This document shows positions 54,641 to 64,000 of a DNA stretch of 64,000 nucleotides, piece by piece. The position numbers and the translations under genes were made by a program. Positions within the stretch are counted from its first letter, which is position 1. Each line of letters starts with the position of its first letter. The stretch spans positions 2,170,001-2,234,000 of the forward strand of contig NC_083396.1 in NCBI RefSeq assembly GCF_030864355.1, in the 5' to 3' direction. The stretch is from Cutaneotrichosporon cavernicola. Taxonomy: Eukaryota > Basidiomycota > Tremellomycetes > Trichosporonales > Trichosporonaceae. The notes under the pieces are model-generated. The model was not told the origin of the DNA. It was given only the letters and a program-made list of their open reading frames with translations, and made no database searches.

Positions 54641-55516
54641 CTACAGTGGCTGGTTCACTACTGCACCTGCGCCGCCCATGGCAGCGGCCAGCAACGCCTC
54701 ACATGCCTCACCCAACGCCGCAGTCATGCCCTCCTCGCCGTGTGGCGGGCGGATCAGCACCACACCAGAGCCGGGGTGAGCATCACCGTTCTCGACGTCG
54801 CCGCCTCTGAACACACCGACGTGCGCCTTGACGTATGCTGGATACACAATGTTGTCAAAGTACCCCGGTGGGTCTTCCCATACTATGCCAGCAGCAGCAT
54901 CGTCGGCGTCTGGCGTAAGCTGGGTACGATAAATGGGCTAGCTAAAGCTCAAGCTCAAGCTCCACAGCCTAGGCATGTCAGTTTCAGCCAACTCACGCTG
55001 TAGCGCATACGACCGCTGATCCCTGCGCGCCCGCAACGTCTCCTTGGGCACGCAGAGCAAGAGCTTGACGTCGAGCGTGTCGGCGACGGCTTGGTCCCAG
55101 TATAGCACGAACCCATCAATCAGGATCCATTGTACGGCCCGTGTTTCGGCGAAACGTTCCCTCCACTTGGCAGCCACAGTCGCGTCGACGCCCACCTCGG
55201 TCTGTTTGTTCAGGTGGTCATTGCTAGTGTACTCGACTCGCCCCGTCTCTCGTACACGCTGCAAAGCACCCCGCAGACGAGGCCAATCTATACATGTTTC
55301 CGGATCATCCCAGTCCTGAACGCCGTGCTCGGGGTGCACGGGGATGTCCTTCTCTGGGGGGCAGAAGTCGTCCTGGTGCAACAAGATGGCGTCGGGGAGC
55401 AGACGGCAGAGATGTTTCGCTAGTAGAGTCTTGCCCGAACAGCTCGCACCGCTTCTGTCAGCTTGGTCACGGGTCGAAACCTACCCGATGCCAACAAGGA
55501 TGACTCGAGTGGTCAT
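54641..55516 (-). CDS. NRK1: Nicotinamide riboside kinase
   Basis: Predicted 252-residue P-loop kinase that phosphorylates nicotinamide riboside to NMN for NAD+ salvage. Exons on the minus strand 55516-55485, 55454-54997 and 54909-54641; the first intron is only 30 nt. The Walker A GASCSGKT follows the first intron join, then LLPDAILLHQDDFCPPEKDI, with the catalytic Asp region, VQDWDDPETCIDWPRL and ILIDGFVLYWD, typical of NRK1. The lid region and the closing DPPGYFDNIVYPAYVKAH fit the fungal family. The second intron has two close acceptors; the one used keeps frame. Confidence 0.9.
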
Positions 55517-55819
55517 GTTGTTGTTGAGAGTATGGTGTATGCGTGGGTCTGAGGGTAGAGGGTTGACTCGATGATGGAATGGTCACGTGGTCGATTGGGC
55601 CCCCTCCATGAAATCTGTCGAAATCACAATCTCTCGCTCGGCATTCTTTATTACCTCTCCACTTGATCCTCCTTTCTCTCTAGTCGCCACGACCTCATCG
55701 CCGCCATTCAGCACCTAGGCAGGCTCCTTCGTCCCGCGCTCACATTCATCCCGCGCTCGACCCTTGTCACTTTCCCCACCCTTCCTTCCTTCCCGTCTCC
55801 CCGCACGTTCTCCACCACA
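55517..55819. promoter_or_regulatory. Divergent promoter NRK1/arginyl-tRNA synthetase with CACGTG
   Basis: CACGTG at 55584-55589 (GTCACGTGGT) in a 303-bp divergent region; the synthetase side becomes CT/CCC-rich leader before its ATG. Confidence 0.45.
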
Positions 55820-57841
55820 ATGTCCAACGCCGAAAAGTACGCGCTCGGCCCCGTCCCAGCCATCCCCGGCACCGACTATGCTCGTGTACCCGTCGACCAG
55901 TTCCGCGCCGCCGTGGCCAAGGTTGTCGCGGACGCGTGGGACGAGACCCCAGAGAAGATCTTTGCCGGTGTTGACATCGGCAAGAAGGGTGCCGACTTTG
56001 CTGTCGCGACCCCCCGCTTCAAGAAGGGCAAGCCCGACGAGTGGGTCAAGAAGGTCGTCGATGCTGTGAGTATACGCAACGAAATATGATGGAACGAGGT
56101 GGTTCTGGGGCCGAGATGGCTGACGTCCAGTTCAAGCCCGACAACTACCTCTCCGAGGTCAAGGCCCAGGGCCCCTTCCTCATGTTCACTGCCAAGTAGG
56201 TCTGCACGTGTCCCAAGGGCACACGCCCGTGGCGAATGCTCGCATGTATCACCACCGACATGCTTGCATTGCGGCATACCGGCGTTTAACCAGCTCGAGG
56301 CTAACCCTAGCCGCGCATCCTTCGCATACCACATCCTCAACACCATCTCCAAAATGTCGGCCGAGGCTGAGGCTAAGCCCGACTGCCAAACGCTCGCCTA
56401 CGGCACGAACGAGGACGGCAAGGGCAAGCACATGCTGATCGACTTCTCGTCGCCCAACATCGCCAAGCCTTTCCACGCCGGGCACCTCCGGTCGACCATT
56501 ATTGGCGCCGTCATTGCAAACCTACACGATGCCGCCGGGTGGAAGGTCACGCGCCTCAACTACCTCGGTGACTGGGGAACACAATACGGCTTGCTGTCTC
56601 TGGGCTTTGACCGCTACGGAGATGAGGAAGAATTGAAGAAGGACCCCATCAAGCACCTCTTCAAGGTGTACGTCAAGATCAACCAGGACAACGCGGCCGA
56701 GAAGGAGAAGTTCAACAATGGCGAAATCACGGACGCCAGCACTACGACGCACGCCCAAGCGCAGCGCATCTTCAAGTCGATGGAGGACGGCGACGAGGCT
56801 GCGCTCAAGCAGTGGCGCCGGTTCCGTGACCTGTCGATCGGCAAGCTTGACCAGACTTATGACACGCTCAACGTGCACTTTGACGTTTACTGGGGCGAGT
56901 CGCAGGTGTCGGACGACAGCATCCTCCGCGCGATCCGCGTGTGCCAGGAGAAGGGCCTGACGGTCGAGGAGGAGAACGGTGCACTGCTTGTTGACTTGAA
57001 GAAGTACAAGCTCGACCGTGCCATCATCCGCAAGGCGGACGGCACCTCGATCTACCTCACCCGTGACATTGGTGGCGCGTACGACAAGTACCAGAAGTAC
57101 AAGTTTGACAAGCACATTTATGTCACGGCGCACCAGCAGGCGCTCCACTTCAAGCAGCTCTTCAAGACGGTCGAACTCATGGGCGAGGAGTACGCCGGCA
57201 AGCTGGAGCACGTCACCTTTGGCATGGTGCACGGCATGTCGACGCGTAAGGGCAACGTTGTGTTCTTAGACGACATCCTTCTCGACGCCAAGGACGCGAT
57301 GCACGACGCCATGAAGTCGAACGAGGCCAAGTACGCGCAGGTTGAGGACCCCGAGGAGACGTCGGCGATCATTGGCGCCACCGCTGTCAAGATCCAGGAC
57401 TTGTCGGGCAAGCGCTTGAACGACTACACGTTCAACATCAAGCGTTGCACCAGCTTTGAGGGTGACTTTGGACCGTTCATCCAGTACTCGCACGTCCGTC
57501 TGTGTTCGGTCCAGCGCAAGAACCCCAACGTCCACGTCGTCGAGACGGCCAACGACATTGACGTCTCGATCCTCTCCCAGCCCAAGATCCACGAGATCCT
57601 CTACCACCTCGCCCAGTACCCTGACGTCGTCAAGACGTCGCTCAAGTTCTCCGAGCCATCCACCATTGTCACCTGGTGCTTCAAGCTGTCGCACCTCGTC
57701 GGTTCGGCATGGGAGACCATCAAGGTCTCGGGCGCGTCCGAGGCGGAGGCCAAGGCTCGTCTCTTCCTCTTCATCCAGATCCGTCATGTCCTCGCATCGG
57801 CCATGCGCCTCCTCTCGCTCACGCCCATCGATCGCATGTAA
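55820..57841 (+). CDS. Arginyl-tRNA synthetase
   Basis: Predicted 613-residue class I aminoacyl-tRNA synthetase that charges tRNA-Arg. Exons 55820-56065, 56131-56195 and 56311-57841. The class I HIGH motif is HAGH in NIAKPFHAGHLRSTIIGAVI (about residue 160). The second signature is MSTRKGN (about residue 412), which replaces KMSKS as usual in eukaryotic ArgRS. The C-terminal anticodon-binding helical domain ends SAMRLLSLTPIDRM, the canonical ending (LxxLxIxPxxRM). The exon 2/3 join gives FLMFTANRASFAYHILN, matching the N-terminal Add1 domain. No mitochondrial presequence is evident, so the cytosolic form is most likely. Confidence 0.97.
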
Positions 57842-57962
57842 TGCTCGTAGCTAATAGACTGTGTCAGGATAAGCAGTATGCATTGCCCTGGGGTAGATGA
57901 GATGGGAGAGGTGGTGGGGTTGGAATCAAGCATAACAGCACAATTGGGACGGAACCAAAAGC

Positions 57963-57968
57963 CACGTG
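57963..57968. promoter_or_regulatory. CACGTG box upstream of mitochondrial uS10 gene
   Basis: Palindromic CACGTG (GCCACGTGTA), 101 bp upstream of the ATG at 58069, in the 227-bp gap after the arginyl-tRNA synthetase gene. Confidence 0.4.
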
Positions 57969-58068
57969 TAGGCTGTGAGGATAGTGGAGGGTCAAATAAC
58001 CTCCGCTCGGGAAATGTCCTTTGCTCTCCGATTTCGATTTCGGTGCAACCTCATCCGCAACAGACATC

Positions 58069-58936
58069 ATGGCGACAAAACGGGCTCTCGGCGTGCTCCG
58101 TACAAGCAACAGCGTAGCCTCGTCCTCTAGGGGGTAAGCACGACCTTGAGCTCTTGGCTCGAGCTAGTTATCCTGACTGCGTTAACTCCAGACTGGCCAC
58201 GACTATGATTTCGCGAGACGAGCTCTCCCGCGCCCAAGTATCCGACCCCTCCCCCGTCGACATGGGCCCCAAGGCCGACAAGCTTCGCCTCGAGTTCCCC
58301 CCCCTCAACCGCGTCCCCCAAACCCACGGTGTCCACGTTGCCACGCTCCACCTCCGCGCCCACTACCCCTTTGCTCTGGACATTCAAAGTCGGATTGCGA
58401 TGCAGGCCGCTTCGTCGCTCAAGATTCCTACTTCTGGAGTCGCGTCCTTGCCCACCAAGACGGAGCTTACGACCGTTATCAAGGGTCCGTTCGCGCATAA
58501 GAAGAGCCAGGAGAACTTTGTGCGCAAGACGCATAAGCGCGCGATCAAGGTGTTTGATGCCGAGCGCGATGTACTCGACCTCTGGCTCAGGTACCTCCGC
58601 AAGAATGCTATGGGGGGCGTGGCGATGAAGGCTTACGTTCACGAGTATGCCGAGTTTGGATTCGGCGCAAAGGAGATGGCAAACCTCGAGAACATGCTGG
58701 CGGGCGGTAAGGTCGCGGCTGCGGCCGAGGAGATTGTCAAGGCTTTTGGCGGGCTCGAGTTTGAGGATGCAAAGGCCCAGCCTGTCAAGGAGGTCGAGGC
58801 CAAGGCTGAGGCCACCGAGGAGGTCAAGGCCGAGGAGAGTGTGGAGAAGACCGAGGCCACCGAGGCCGCCGAGACCGCCGACGCTGCCAACGCTGCCGAG
58901 CCAGCAACGGCCGAGACCAAGGACACTCTGGCATAG
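58069..58936 (+). CDS. RSM10: Mitochondrial small ribosomal subunit protein uS10m
   Basis: Predicted 269-residue mitoribosomal protein, exons 58069-58133 and 58192-58936. The short first exon encodes a basic Ser/Arg-rich presequence (MATKRALGVLRTSNSVASSS). The S10 fold covers about residues 75-200: HGVHVATLHLRAHYPFALDI, LPTKTELTTVIKGPFAHKKS and ENFVRKTHKRAIKVFDAE, close to yeast Rsm10. The C-terminal 60 residues are an Ala/Glu-rich acidic tail, common in basidiomycete mitoribosomal proteins. Convergent with SEC17, 44 bp between stop codons. Confidence 0.93.
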
Positions 58937-58980
58937 GCATAGCATGCACACCGATACAGATATACATATACTCTAGTCTA

Positions 58981-59954
58981 CTAAGTCAGGCCTCCCTCGT
59001 CTTCCTCGAGCGCCTTCTTGACGTGCAGCAGAATCTTAGTCTTCCAGTTGTCGAGCTTGGTAACCTGGTCGTACTGGAACACTGCGGCGGTGAAGCGGTC
59101 GACGTCGGCCTCCTCGCACGCGTCAACAAGCTCCTTTGCAAACTTGGCCTCGCGGGTACTGGGGAACGTGAGGTCCTTGTGCGCAAACTCGTTGAGGTTG
59201 CGTTGCGCGAGCACGAGATCGCCCATTGCAATGCTGCACATGATTGCGCGCAGCCAGTACTCCTTGACGCTGTACTTGGTCAATGGCGAGGTGAGCGACC
59301 AGTCCGCCACAGTCGTGTACAGCTGCACGGCGCGCTGGTAATCGCCTAGGTCAGCGCTCAGCTCAGCCGCGCTCTGGTAGCACTGGTTTGCCGTTCTTCC
59401 ATCAGCTCTACGTGTAGAAAAAGCAAAACATACGCATTCGCATCTTCCTGCTTGTACCAGTCTCCAGCGCGCTGGTAGCTATCGCGCGCCTTTGCGATAT
59501 CGAGCCCGTCCTGTGCGTAGATCTGTGCAATCTCCTTCTCGCGGTCCGCTGCCTGTCGGAAATTACCGGCGTCGAGCACGAGCTTGATAGTCTGGTGGAG
59601 CGCGTTGACCGCGGCTAAAGTCAGCAATGCTGGACGCCTCGACGCTCAAACTCACCCGCAGGGTCCACCTTCTTCAAGCTCTTTGCGGCGTTGTGGAAGG
59701 CGTTCATCGCGTCATTCTTCTCGTCCGCCTTGAGTCGGCACCCAGCCTCCTTCTCAAATGCCTTGCCACTTTGCGCCCACGCCCCGTCGACTTTGTACGC
59801 ATTGCCTGCCTGCTGTTAGCCATTTCCATGAAAGTCGGACCTGCTGGAAGAGGTCGGCTGCCTCCTCCCACTTCGTGGAGGAGGAAGAGAACCAGCCTGT
59901 CGAGGACGAAGCCTTCTTCTCGGCCTTTGCGAAAAAGTCGTCTCCACGGGCCAT
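58981..59954 (-). CDS. SEC17: Alpha-SNAP/Sec17
   Basis: Predicted 287-residue SNAP adaptor that recruits Sec18/NSF to disassemble SNARE complexes. Exons on the minus strand: 59954-59841, 59809-59656, 59614-59434, 59395-58981. The TPR-like helical sheet is visible: WEEAADLFQQAGNAYKVDGA, KARDSYQRAGDWYKQEDANA, then EYWLRAIMCSIAMGDLVLAQ in the C-terminal bundle and the closing ILLHVKKALEEDEGGLT. Length equals the family norm of about 290. The first intron uses donor GTCCGA and a tandem cagcag acceptor; the third ends GATGGAAG (AAG acceptor), required to keep the helix A-T-A-N-Q-C-Y in frame. Confidence 0.95.
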
Positions 59955-60411
59955 GTTGATTGTTGATGTGGTGTTGCGCAGCTGCTATGATTGAGATTGC
60001 ATCGCATCCGCTGCATCATGACGTTGACGTATCGGTACCACCACGCGCTGGGTGGCGACTGACCCGTGGGAAAGTCATCCACGTGGAAAGCCAAGGTGGA
60101 GGGACGGAGATTGTGACTGAGTCAGCGTTGTGGCGCCGAGGATGCTACTGTTTGCCAGAAGTGGAGGCTTAGAATGAGATCAAGTTGTTATTGCTGTTGG
60201 CCATCGTCTATCGCCATCACATTCCAATCCATCACTCTCCTACTCTCTTACTTTTCTGCTCTGCACAACTGCACACAACGCTCTGTCACTTAATCAGCAG
60301 CTCTCTAAGCCCAAGCCCGACACTCATCTCTTCACCTTTACACAGCTTCTCCATCCCCATCACAGCGTTCACCTCTAGCTTCCAGCTTGGTATTCCGCGT
60401 ATTCAGCAACC
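59955..60411. promoter_or_regulatory. Divergent promoter SEC17/U2AF1 with CACGTG
   Basis: CACGTG at 60080-60085 (TCCACGTGGA) lies 126 bp upstream of SEC17. The U2AF1 side is CT-rich leader. No ORF supported in this 457-bp stretch. Confidence 0.45.
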
Positions 60412-61258
60412 ATGTCTACCGGTCGTGACATTTAGTGAGTCCACGATGGCCCATCTTTGTTTTATTTTCATTGCTAACGCCCAGTGGTACTGAGCAGGAT
60501 CGCGTAAACTGCTCGTTCTACCTCAAGATTGGTGCTTGTCGCCACGGCGATCGTTGCTCGCGGTGAGTAGAGCTGTCATATTCCCCAAAGTAGCTGACAG
60601 CAGTAAGCACATCAGACCCGGGTTCTCGCAGACAGTGCTCCTCCCAAACGTGTACAACAACCCGTCGCACACCACTGAGGGAGCCATGATGACGCCCGAG
60701 GAGCTACAGGCCGACTTTGACCGTTTCTACGAGGACTTCTTCATGTGAGCTCTGGCAGCCGACTTGAGCTAACCCCAGCCAGCTGTGCAAGTACGGTAAC
60801 GTGCAGGAGATGCACGTGTGCGACAACGTCGGCGACCACCTCGAGGGCAACGTCTACGTGAGGTATGAGTGGGAGGCTGAGGCAGCCAAGGCGGTCGACC
60901 AGCTCAACAACCGTTGGTACGGCATGCGTCCGCTGCACGCCGAGCTGTCCCCGGTGAGCGACTTCCGTGAGGCCTGCTGCCGCCAGAACGAACTCGGTGA
61001 ATGCAAGCGCGAGGGGTGAGTCACCAAGTTTTGGAGCAGCAAGCAACTGACACCAGATACTGCAACTTTATGCACCTGTGCCACCCGACCAAAAGCCTGG
61101 TATCCAACCTGCAGGGGAGCCAGCGGATATCGCGCCGCAAGGCTGCCAACGGCGGCATCACAGGTGCCGACACGGGCGAGCTTGGGTGGGTGCCAGGGGC
61201 CCGTGGCGGCGGTCCGCCGCAGGACGAGGGGCTTGGCTGGGTGCCAGGGCGGAGGTAG
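60412..61258 (+). CDS. U2AF1: Splicing factor U2AF small subunit (U2AF35)
   Basis: Predicted 226-residue protein that reads the AG dinucleotide of 3' splice sites with the large U2AF subunit. Exons: 60412-60434, 60485-60562, 60604-60744, 60779-61015, 61057-61258. First CCCH zinc finger: [20 protein letters not shown]. The UHM domain follows, with [20 protein letters not shown] and the second-finger start [19 protein letters not shown]. The C-terminus is not a clear RS domain: it has one short SRRK stretch and ends in two LGWVPGxR copies. Exon 3 begins at a tandem cagcag acceptor. The gene is relevant to the atypical acceptors seen elsewhere in this window. Confidence 0.96.
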
Positions 61259-61294
61259 ATGTACATGTAGTAGTGTGATATGGCATGGGTTTGT

Positions 61295-61986
61295 CTACAA
61301 GAGCTTGAGCTTGCCAGTCACCTGGTTGATGAGGCGTGCCGGACCGGGTCCGATTCCGCAAACGGTCTTGGACCCCGGCGCGACCTGGGTACGGCCTGCG
61401 TCCTGGATAGTACGAGCGCAGAGGTTGAGCGCGCGCGCCTGGCGGGCGAGCTCATCCAGCTCCTCAGTATTGGCGCACCGGAGGGCAATCTTGGGCTGCC
61501 CGTGCATCTTCCATTTGGACAGGAGCTTGTGTAAGCGGGGACAAGTCGGGTTGGGGGGGCGCAAGACTAAGTACTGCAAGCCATGATATCGCAAGCCCGA
61601 CTCACCCTGGGATTACTCTTTAACAGCGTCTCATAACAAGCGAGGGTAGCGTGCCCACACTGAGCCCCAATCTTTCCCTTTGTCATCTTGAGCTGGTCAT
61701 TGACGACCAGGACGAGCTTGACGTCGTCGGCTCCAGCCTTGACTGAACCGAGGTTGGCAGCATTCGCCGCCGCCTCGTCCTCTGCATCCGAATCCGAGTC
61801 GCTTCCTCCTTCCACTGAAGACTCGCGCTTCCGAGCATGCAAAACGGGCGACAAGTATCCTCGAACTTGATACCCAACCGCAAACGCCGTGGCCGCCACC
61901 GCAAGCGTCACGGGTACTGGGCCGAATGATGAGGCTGGGTTCAGCAACCTCGCTTGAAGAAGGTGGGGACTGGCGAGACGGGACAT
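61295..61986 (-). CDS. PTH2: Peptidyl-tRNA hydrolase 2, membrane-anchored
   Basis: Predicted 203-residue Pth2/Bit1-type hydrolase that releases peptides from peptidyl-tRNA. Exons 61986-61606 and 61525-61295 on the minus strand. A transmembrane-like segment (about residues 20-36, VTLAVAATAFAVGYQVRGYL) precedes an acidic linker. The catalytic domain starts VKLVLVVNDQLKMTKGKIGA and runs through QCGHATLACYETLLKSNP, WKMHGQPKIALRC, then the closing GPGPARLINQVTGKLKLL, the canonical PTH2 end. The 80-nt intron ends ACACAAG, an AAG acceptor forced by the conserved join. Such anchored forms sit on the mitochondrial outer membrane in animals; location here is inference. Confidence 0.95.
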
Positions 61987-62171
61987 GGGAAAAGGGAGAG
62001 GAACTGACCAAGGATCTGGTCTCGCATTAGTTTGCGTTGCGTTGTCAACATGTGCCCGAACCACCTGTCGATCTTTTACGCGATGGCGCGGACATTGTCC
62101 ACTCTCCGCCCCAACCACTTATATTCATGTTACTTGGCATGTTGGACATGGCATCACATCACACAACAACC

Positions 62172-63158
62172 ATGACTTCGTATAACACGGCCGGCACCGT
62201 GTCTGCCCCGCTCGACCTCGTGAGAGGGGAGCACGAGAGTGTCACGATCAATGGCGCGCGTCGCGTCGCACCAAAGCCAAAGGTCACGCTGACCAGTTTG
62301 ACCGTCAATAATGTGAGTGAGAGGGAGGAGGGGCAAGGAAGGCGCGGCGGCGGCGGCGGCGGCGGCAGAAGAAGAAGAAGAAGAAACGACAAAGTAAAAG
62401 TAACGGATGGCTAACTCAAGGTCGGGACACTGCGCAAGATCAACAATGTCGTGTTTCCCATCGTCTACTCTGAGCGGTTTTATAGCGAGGTCCTGGAACC
62501 CAGCCTTGACGACGTTAACAAGCTGGGTGAGTAGACTTGGCGCATGATCACTTCAGTACTGATACCAGTCTACTACGCAGACATACCCGTCGGCGCGTGC
62601 TGTTGCCGCATCGAGACGGGGGCTAAGCAGGACCCGCCGACGCTTCTGATTCTGACGCTTGCGTGAGTCGACCATCTAGTCTACCATCTCATCGTCTACC
62701 ACCTTGACACTCATTGGCACGCCTCCCCTTGACACACACTGGCACGCCTCCGGATTCTGTCCAACCCCAAACCACCCCCTGCTTGCTCGCGCCTCGCTTA
62801 CTCCAGCGTCCTCGCTCCTTACCGCTCGCAGGGCCTCGGCTCCGCTCTCGTACGGCATGCACTCCGCTCGGCGCTGCACCCCACCGCTCCTCCCGCGCCC
62901 ACGCCACCTGCTACCGGTACCGCTACTCGCGCACAGCTCACCCAGGCGCCGCCACGCAAGGTCATCAACCGCGCTATCGTGCACGTTCAAGTTGGCAACA
63001 ACGAGGCCAAGCACTTTTACGAGCGCCTCGGGTTCAAAGAGAACAAGATCCTCGACAACTACTACACGTCCACGCGTATGGAGCCGCGGGCGGCGTGGAT
63101 GCTTGTGTGCGACGATATTGCCGCTGCGCTTGGCGAGGAAGGCGCCAACGGAGCTTAG
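62172..63158 (+). CDS. NAA50: N-alpha-acetyltransferase 50 (NAA50/San-like) GNAT
   Basis: Predicted 230-residue GNAT acetyltransferase of the NAA50 type, which acetylates N-terminal Met or Lys and supports sister-chromatid cohesion in animals. Exons: 62172-62312, 62421-62526, 62569-62662, 62807-63158. Substrate-side LRKINNVVFPIVYSERFYSE and the acetyl-CoA loop YRSQGLGSALV (QxxGxG/A) are clear, then IVHVQVGNNEAKHFYERLGF and NYYTSTRMEPRAAWML. The first intron (108 nt) carries GGC and AGA microsatellites and ends CTCAAG (AAG acceptor). An insertion of about 30 residues (Ala/Pro/Thr-rich) follows the CoA-binding helix, as in other fungal members. Confidence 0.88.
62345..62386 (+). repeat. GGC and AGA microsatellites in a NAA50 intron
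   Basis: A GGC tract of about seven units is directly followed by an AGA tract of about six units inside the first NAA50 intron, about 30 nt upstream of its acceptor. Confidence 0.85.
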
Positions 63159-63319
63159 AGCATGCAGCATGCAGCATCATACATACCCAAATTTGTGCAT
63201 CGCCCGCAGGCGTCTACTGTAGAAAAAGATATTACCTATGTGGTGACTACGACGTCTCGTCACTATTCGTCCGCCGACGTGGCTCGTGACTCGTGACTCG
63301 TGATTGTCGTCCATCCCCT

Positions 63320-64000
63320 TTACATGCCGCTCTCGAACTCGTCGGCGCGACGCGCGCGCTCGACCTGGCGCCTCCGCGCCATGACCTTGTCGGTGAGCCA
63401 TCTGATGCGCAGAATGTCGCGGTTCAGTCCGAGATACGTCTCGACAACCGCGTTGCTCTGCTCAAACTCGGGGAGAATAAGCATAATGTCGTCGTCTGGG
63501 AGCTCCTCGAGCTGGAGACGGCGCACTGCCTCTATGCGTCTCGCACCAGCATCCGACTCTGGCGAGCCAGTTGGCCCCGGCGTGTTCCGCCCAGAGGCAG
63601 CGCCGCTCTGTGGTTGCGGGTTAGCTGGCGTCGTGAGTGCTTGGAGCTCCCCGCCAGGGGAAAAGGACATGCCCGTCGTCTTGGGGGTGAGGCCGGAGAG
63701 TGCGAGCCCTCCTGTCGACGACACTGAGGGGTTGATGATGTTGCCACCAGATTTACTGCGGATATGAGAGGAGCCTGTCAGGCTTGGCATGCTCGCTGCC
63801 GCGGCGAGCGTTCGCTCACTGCGCGGCTTGTCGGTACGTGGAACGACCATCTCTCGGCGCGTTTCAGTCGACTGCGGGGTTCGGAGTAGGCTGCTGCCCA
63901 TGTCACCGTTACTGACCGTGATCGGCGGGTACACTGGTGAGGGGAGGGAGGGGTCGTTGATGGTGGGGGTATACTGTGGTGATCGGGTCGTGTATGCGGT
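63320..64000 (-). CDS. Unidentified protein, C-terminal part (5' end beyond window)
   Basis: Open frame from the right edge of the window to a TAA at 63320. The visible 226 codons are Ser/Thr/Pro-rich (several SPxx and TPxx sites) and end in an apparently structured helix: AVRRLQLEELPDDDIMLILP, then EFEQSNAVVETYLGLNRDIL, a basic helix and ESGM. The acidic ELPDDD step followed by a helix looks conserved, but I do not recognise the family. No intron is needed in this part, although the intron signals could be hidden in the low-complexity stretch. Convergent with NAA50. Confidence 0.6.
   Translation of the reverse strand, partial: TAYTTRSPQYTPTINDPSLPSPVYPPITVSNGDMGSSLLRTPQSTETRREMVVPRTDKPRSERTLAAAASMPSLTGSSHIRSKSGGNIINPSVSSTGGLALSGLTPKTTGMSFSPGGELQALTTPANPQPQSGAASGRNTPGPTGSPESDAGARRIEAVRRLQLEELPDDDIMLILPEFEQSNAVVETYLGLNRDILRIRWLTDKVMARRRQVERARRADEFESGM

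Noticed and set aside
1..64000. A secondary-metabolite cluster, defence system, transposon or mating-type locus
   Set aside because: Gene content is scattered housekeeping functions with alternating orientation; no transposase, reverse transcriptase, synthase or terminal repeat was found.

Overview
The window reads as nuclear chromosomal DNA of a basidiomycete yeast, most like Tremellomycetes (Trichosporonales or Cryptococcus relatives). The evidence is dense, GC-rich, intron-containing genes with very short introns (mostly 30-45 nt, donor GTGAGT, branch CTAAC/CTGAC a few bases before the acceptor), pyrimidine-rich leaders, and a basidiomycete housekeeping set. It holds 32 protein genes (two cut by the window ends), one tRNA gene and about 74 inferred introns. 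I see no transposon, CRISPR array, virus or rRNA. All exon models come from reading frames, splice signals and family conservation, not transcripts.

Layout, left to right. 1-9.7 kb: SPB1 (rRNA methyltransferase, cut at left) divergent from a very large IQGAP. 9.8-16.9 kb: a coiled-coil kinetochore candidate (Sos7-like), a RINT1/Tip20 tether, and RNA14 with an unusual YDPSxPA-repeat N-terminus. 17.5-22.9 kb: PQ-loop membrane protein, cytochrome b5-fused sphingolipid desaturase, monocarboxylate-type MFS transporter. 22.9-27.2 kb: the only gene-poor stretch, with an isochorismatase-like hydrolase, an intron-bearing initiator tRNA-Met gene and a secreted expansin-like protein. 27.6-40.5 kb: a DUF1992/ABC1-kinase fusion (mitochondrial), IMP dehydrogenase, cyclin C, CCT2, an RRG9/neugrin protein and a Rim9/PalI membrane sensor. 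41-49.4 kb: EDC4, DUF4112 protein, NEDD1-like protein, CDC26-like protein, PRA1 protein. 49.4-58 kb: PCI-domain protein, WD40 protein, V-ATPase B subunit, nicotinamide riboside kinase, arginyl-tRNA synthetase. 58-64 kb: mitochondrial uS10, SEC17, U2AF1, peptidyl-tRNA hydrolase 2, NAA50, and an unidentified gene cut at right.

There is no operon or biosynthetic cluster. Genes sit as divergent and convergent pairs; convergent 3' ends are often under 60 bp apart and divergent starts often under 200 bp. Many divergent promoters share a palindromic CACGTG box, usually followed by G. The most notable items are: the DUF1992-ABC1 kinase fusion; repeat expansions in Rna14 and IQGAP; an intron in the initiator tRNA; roughly one intron in ten ending in AAG or GAG rather than YAG, in a window that also encodes the AG reader U2AF1; and a NEDD1-like gene.
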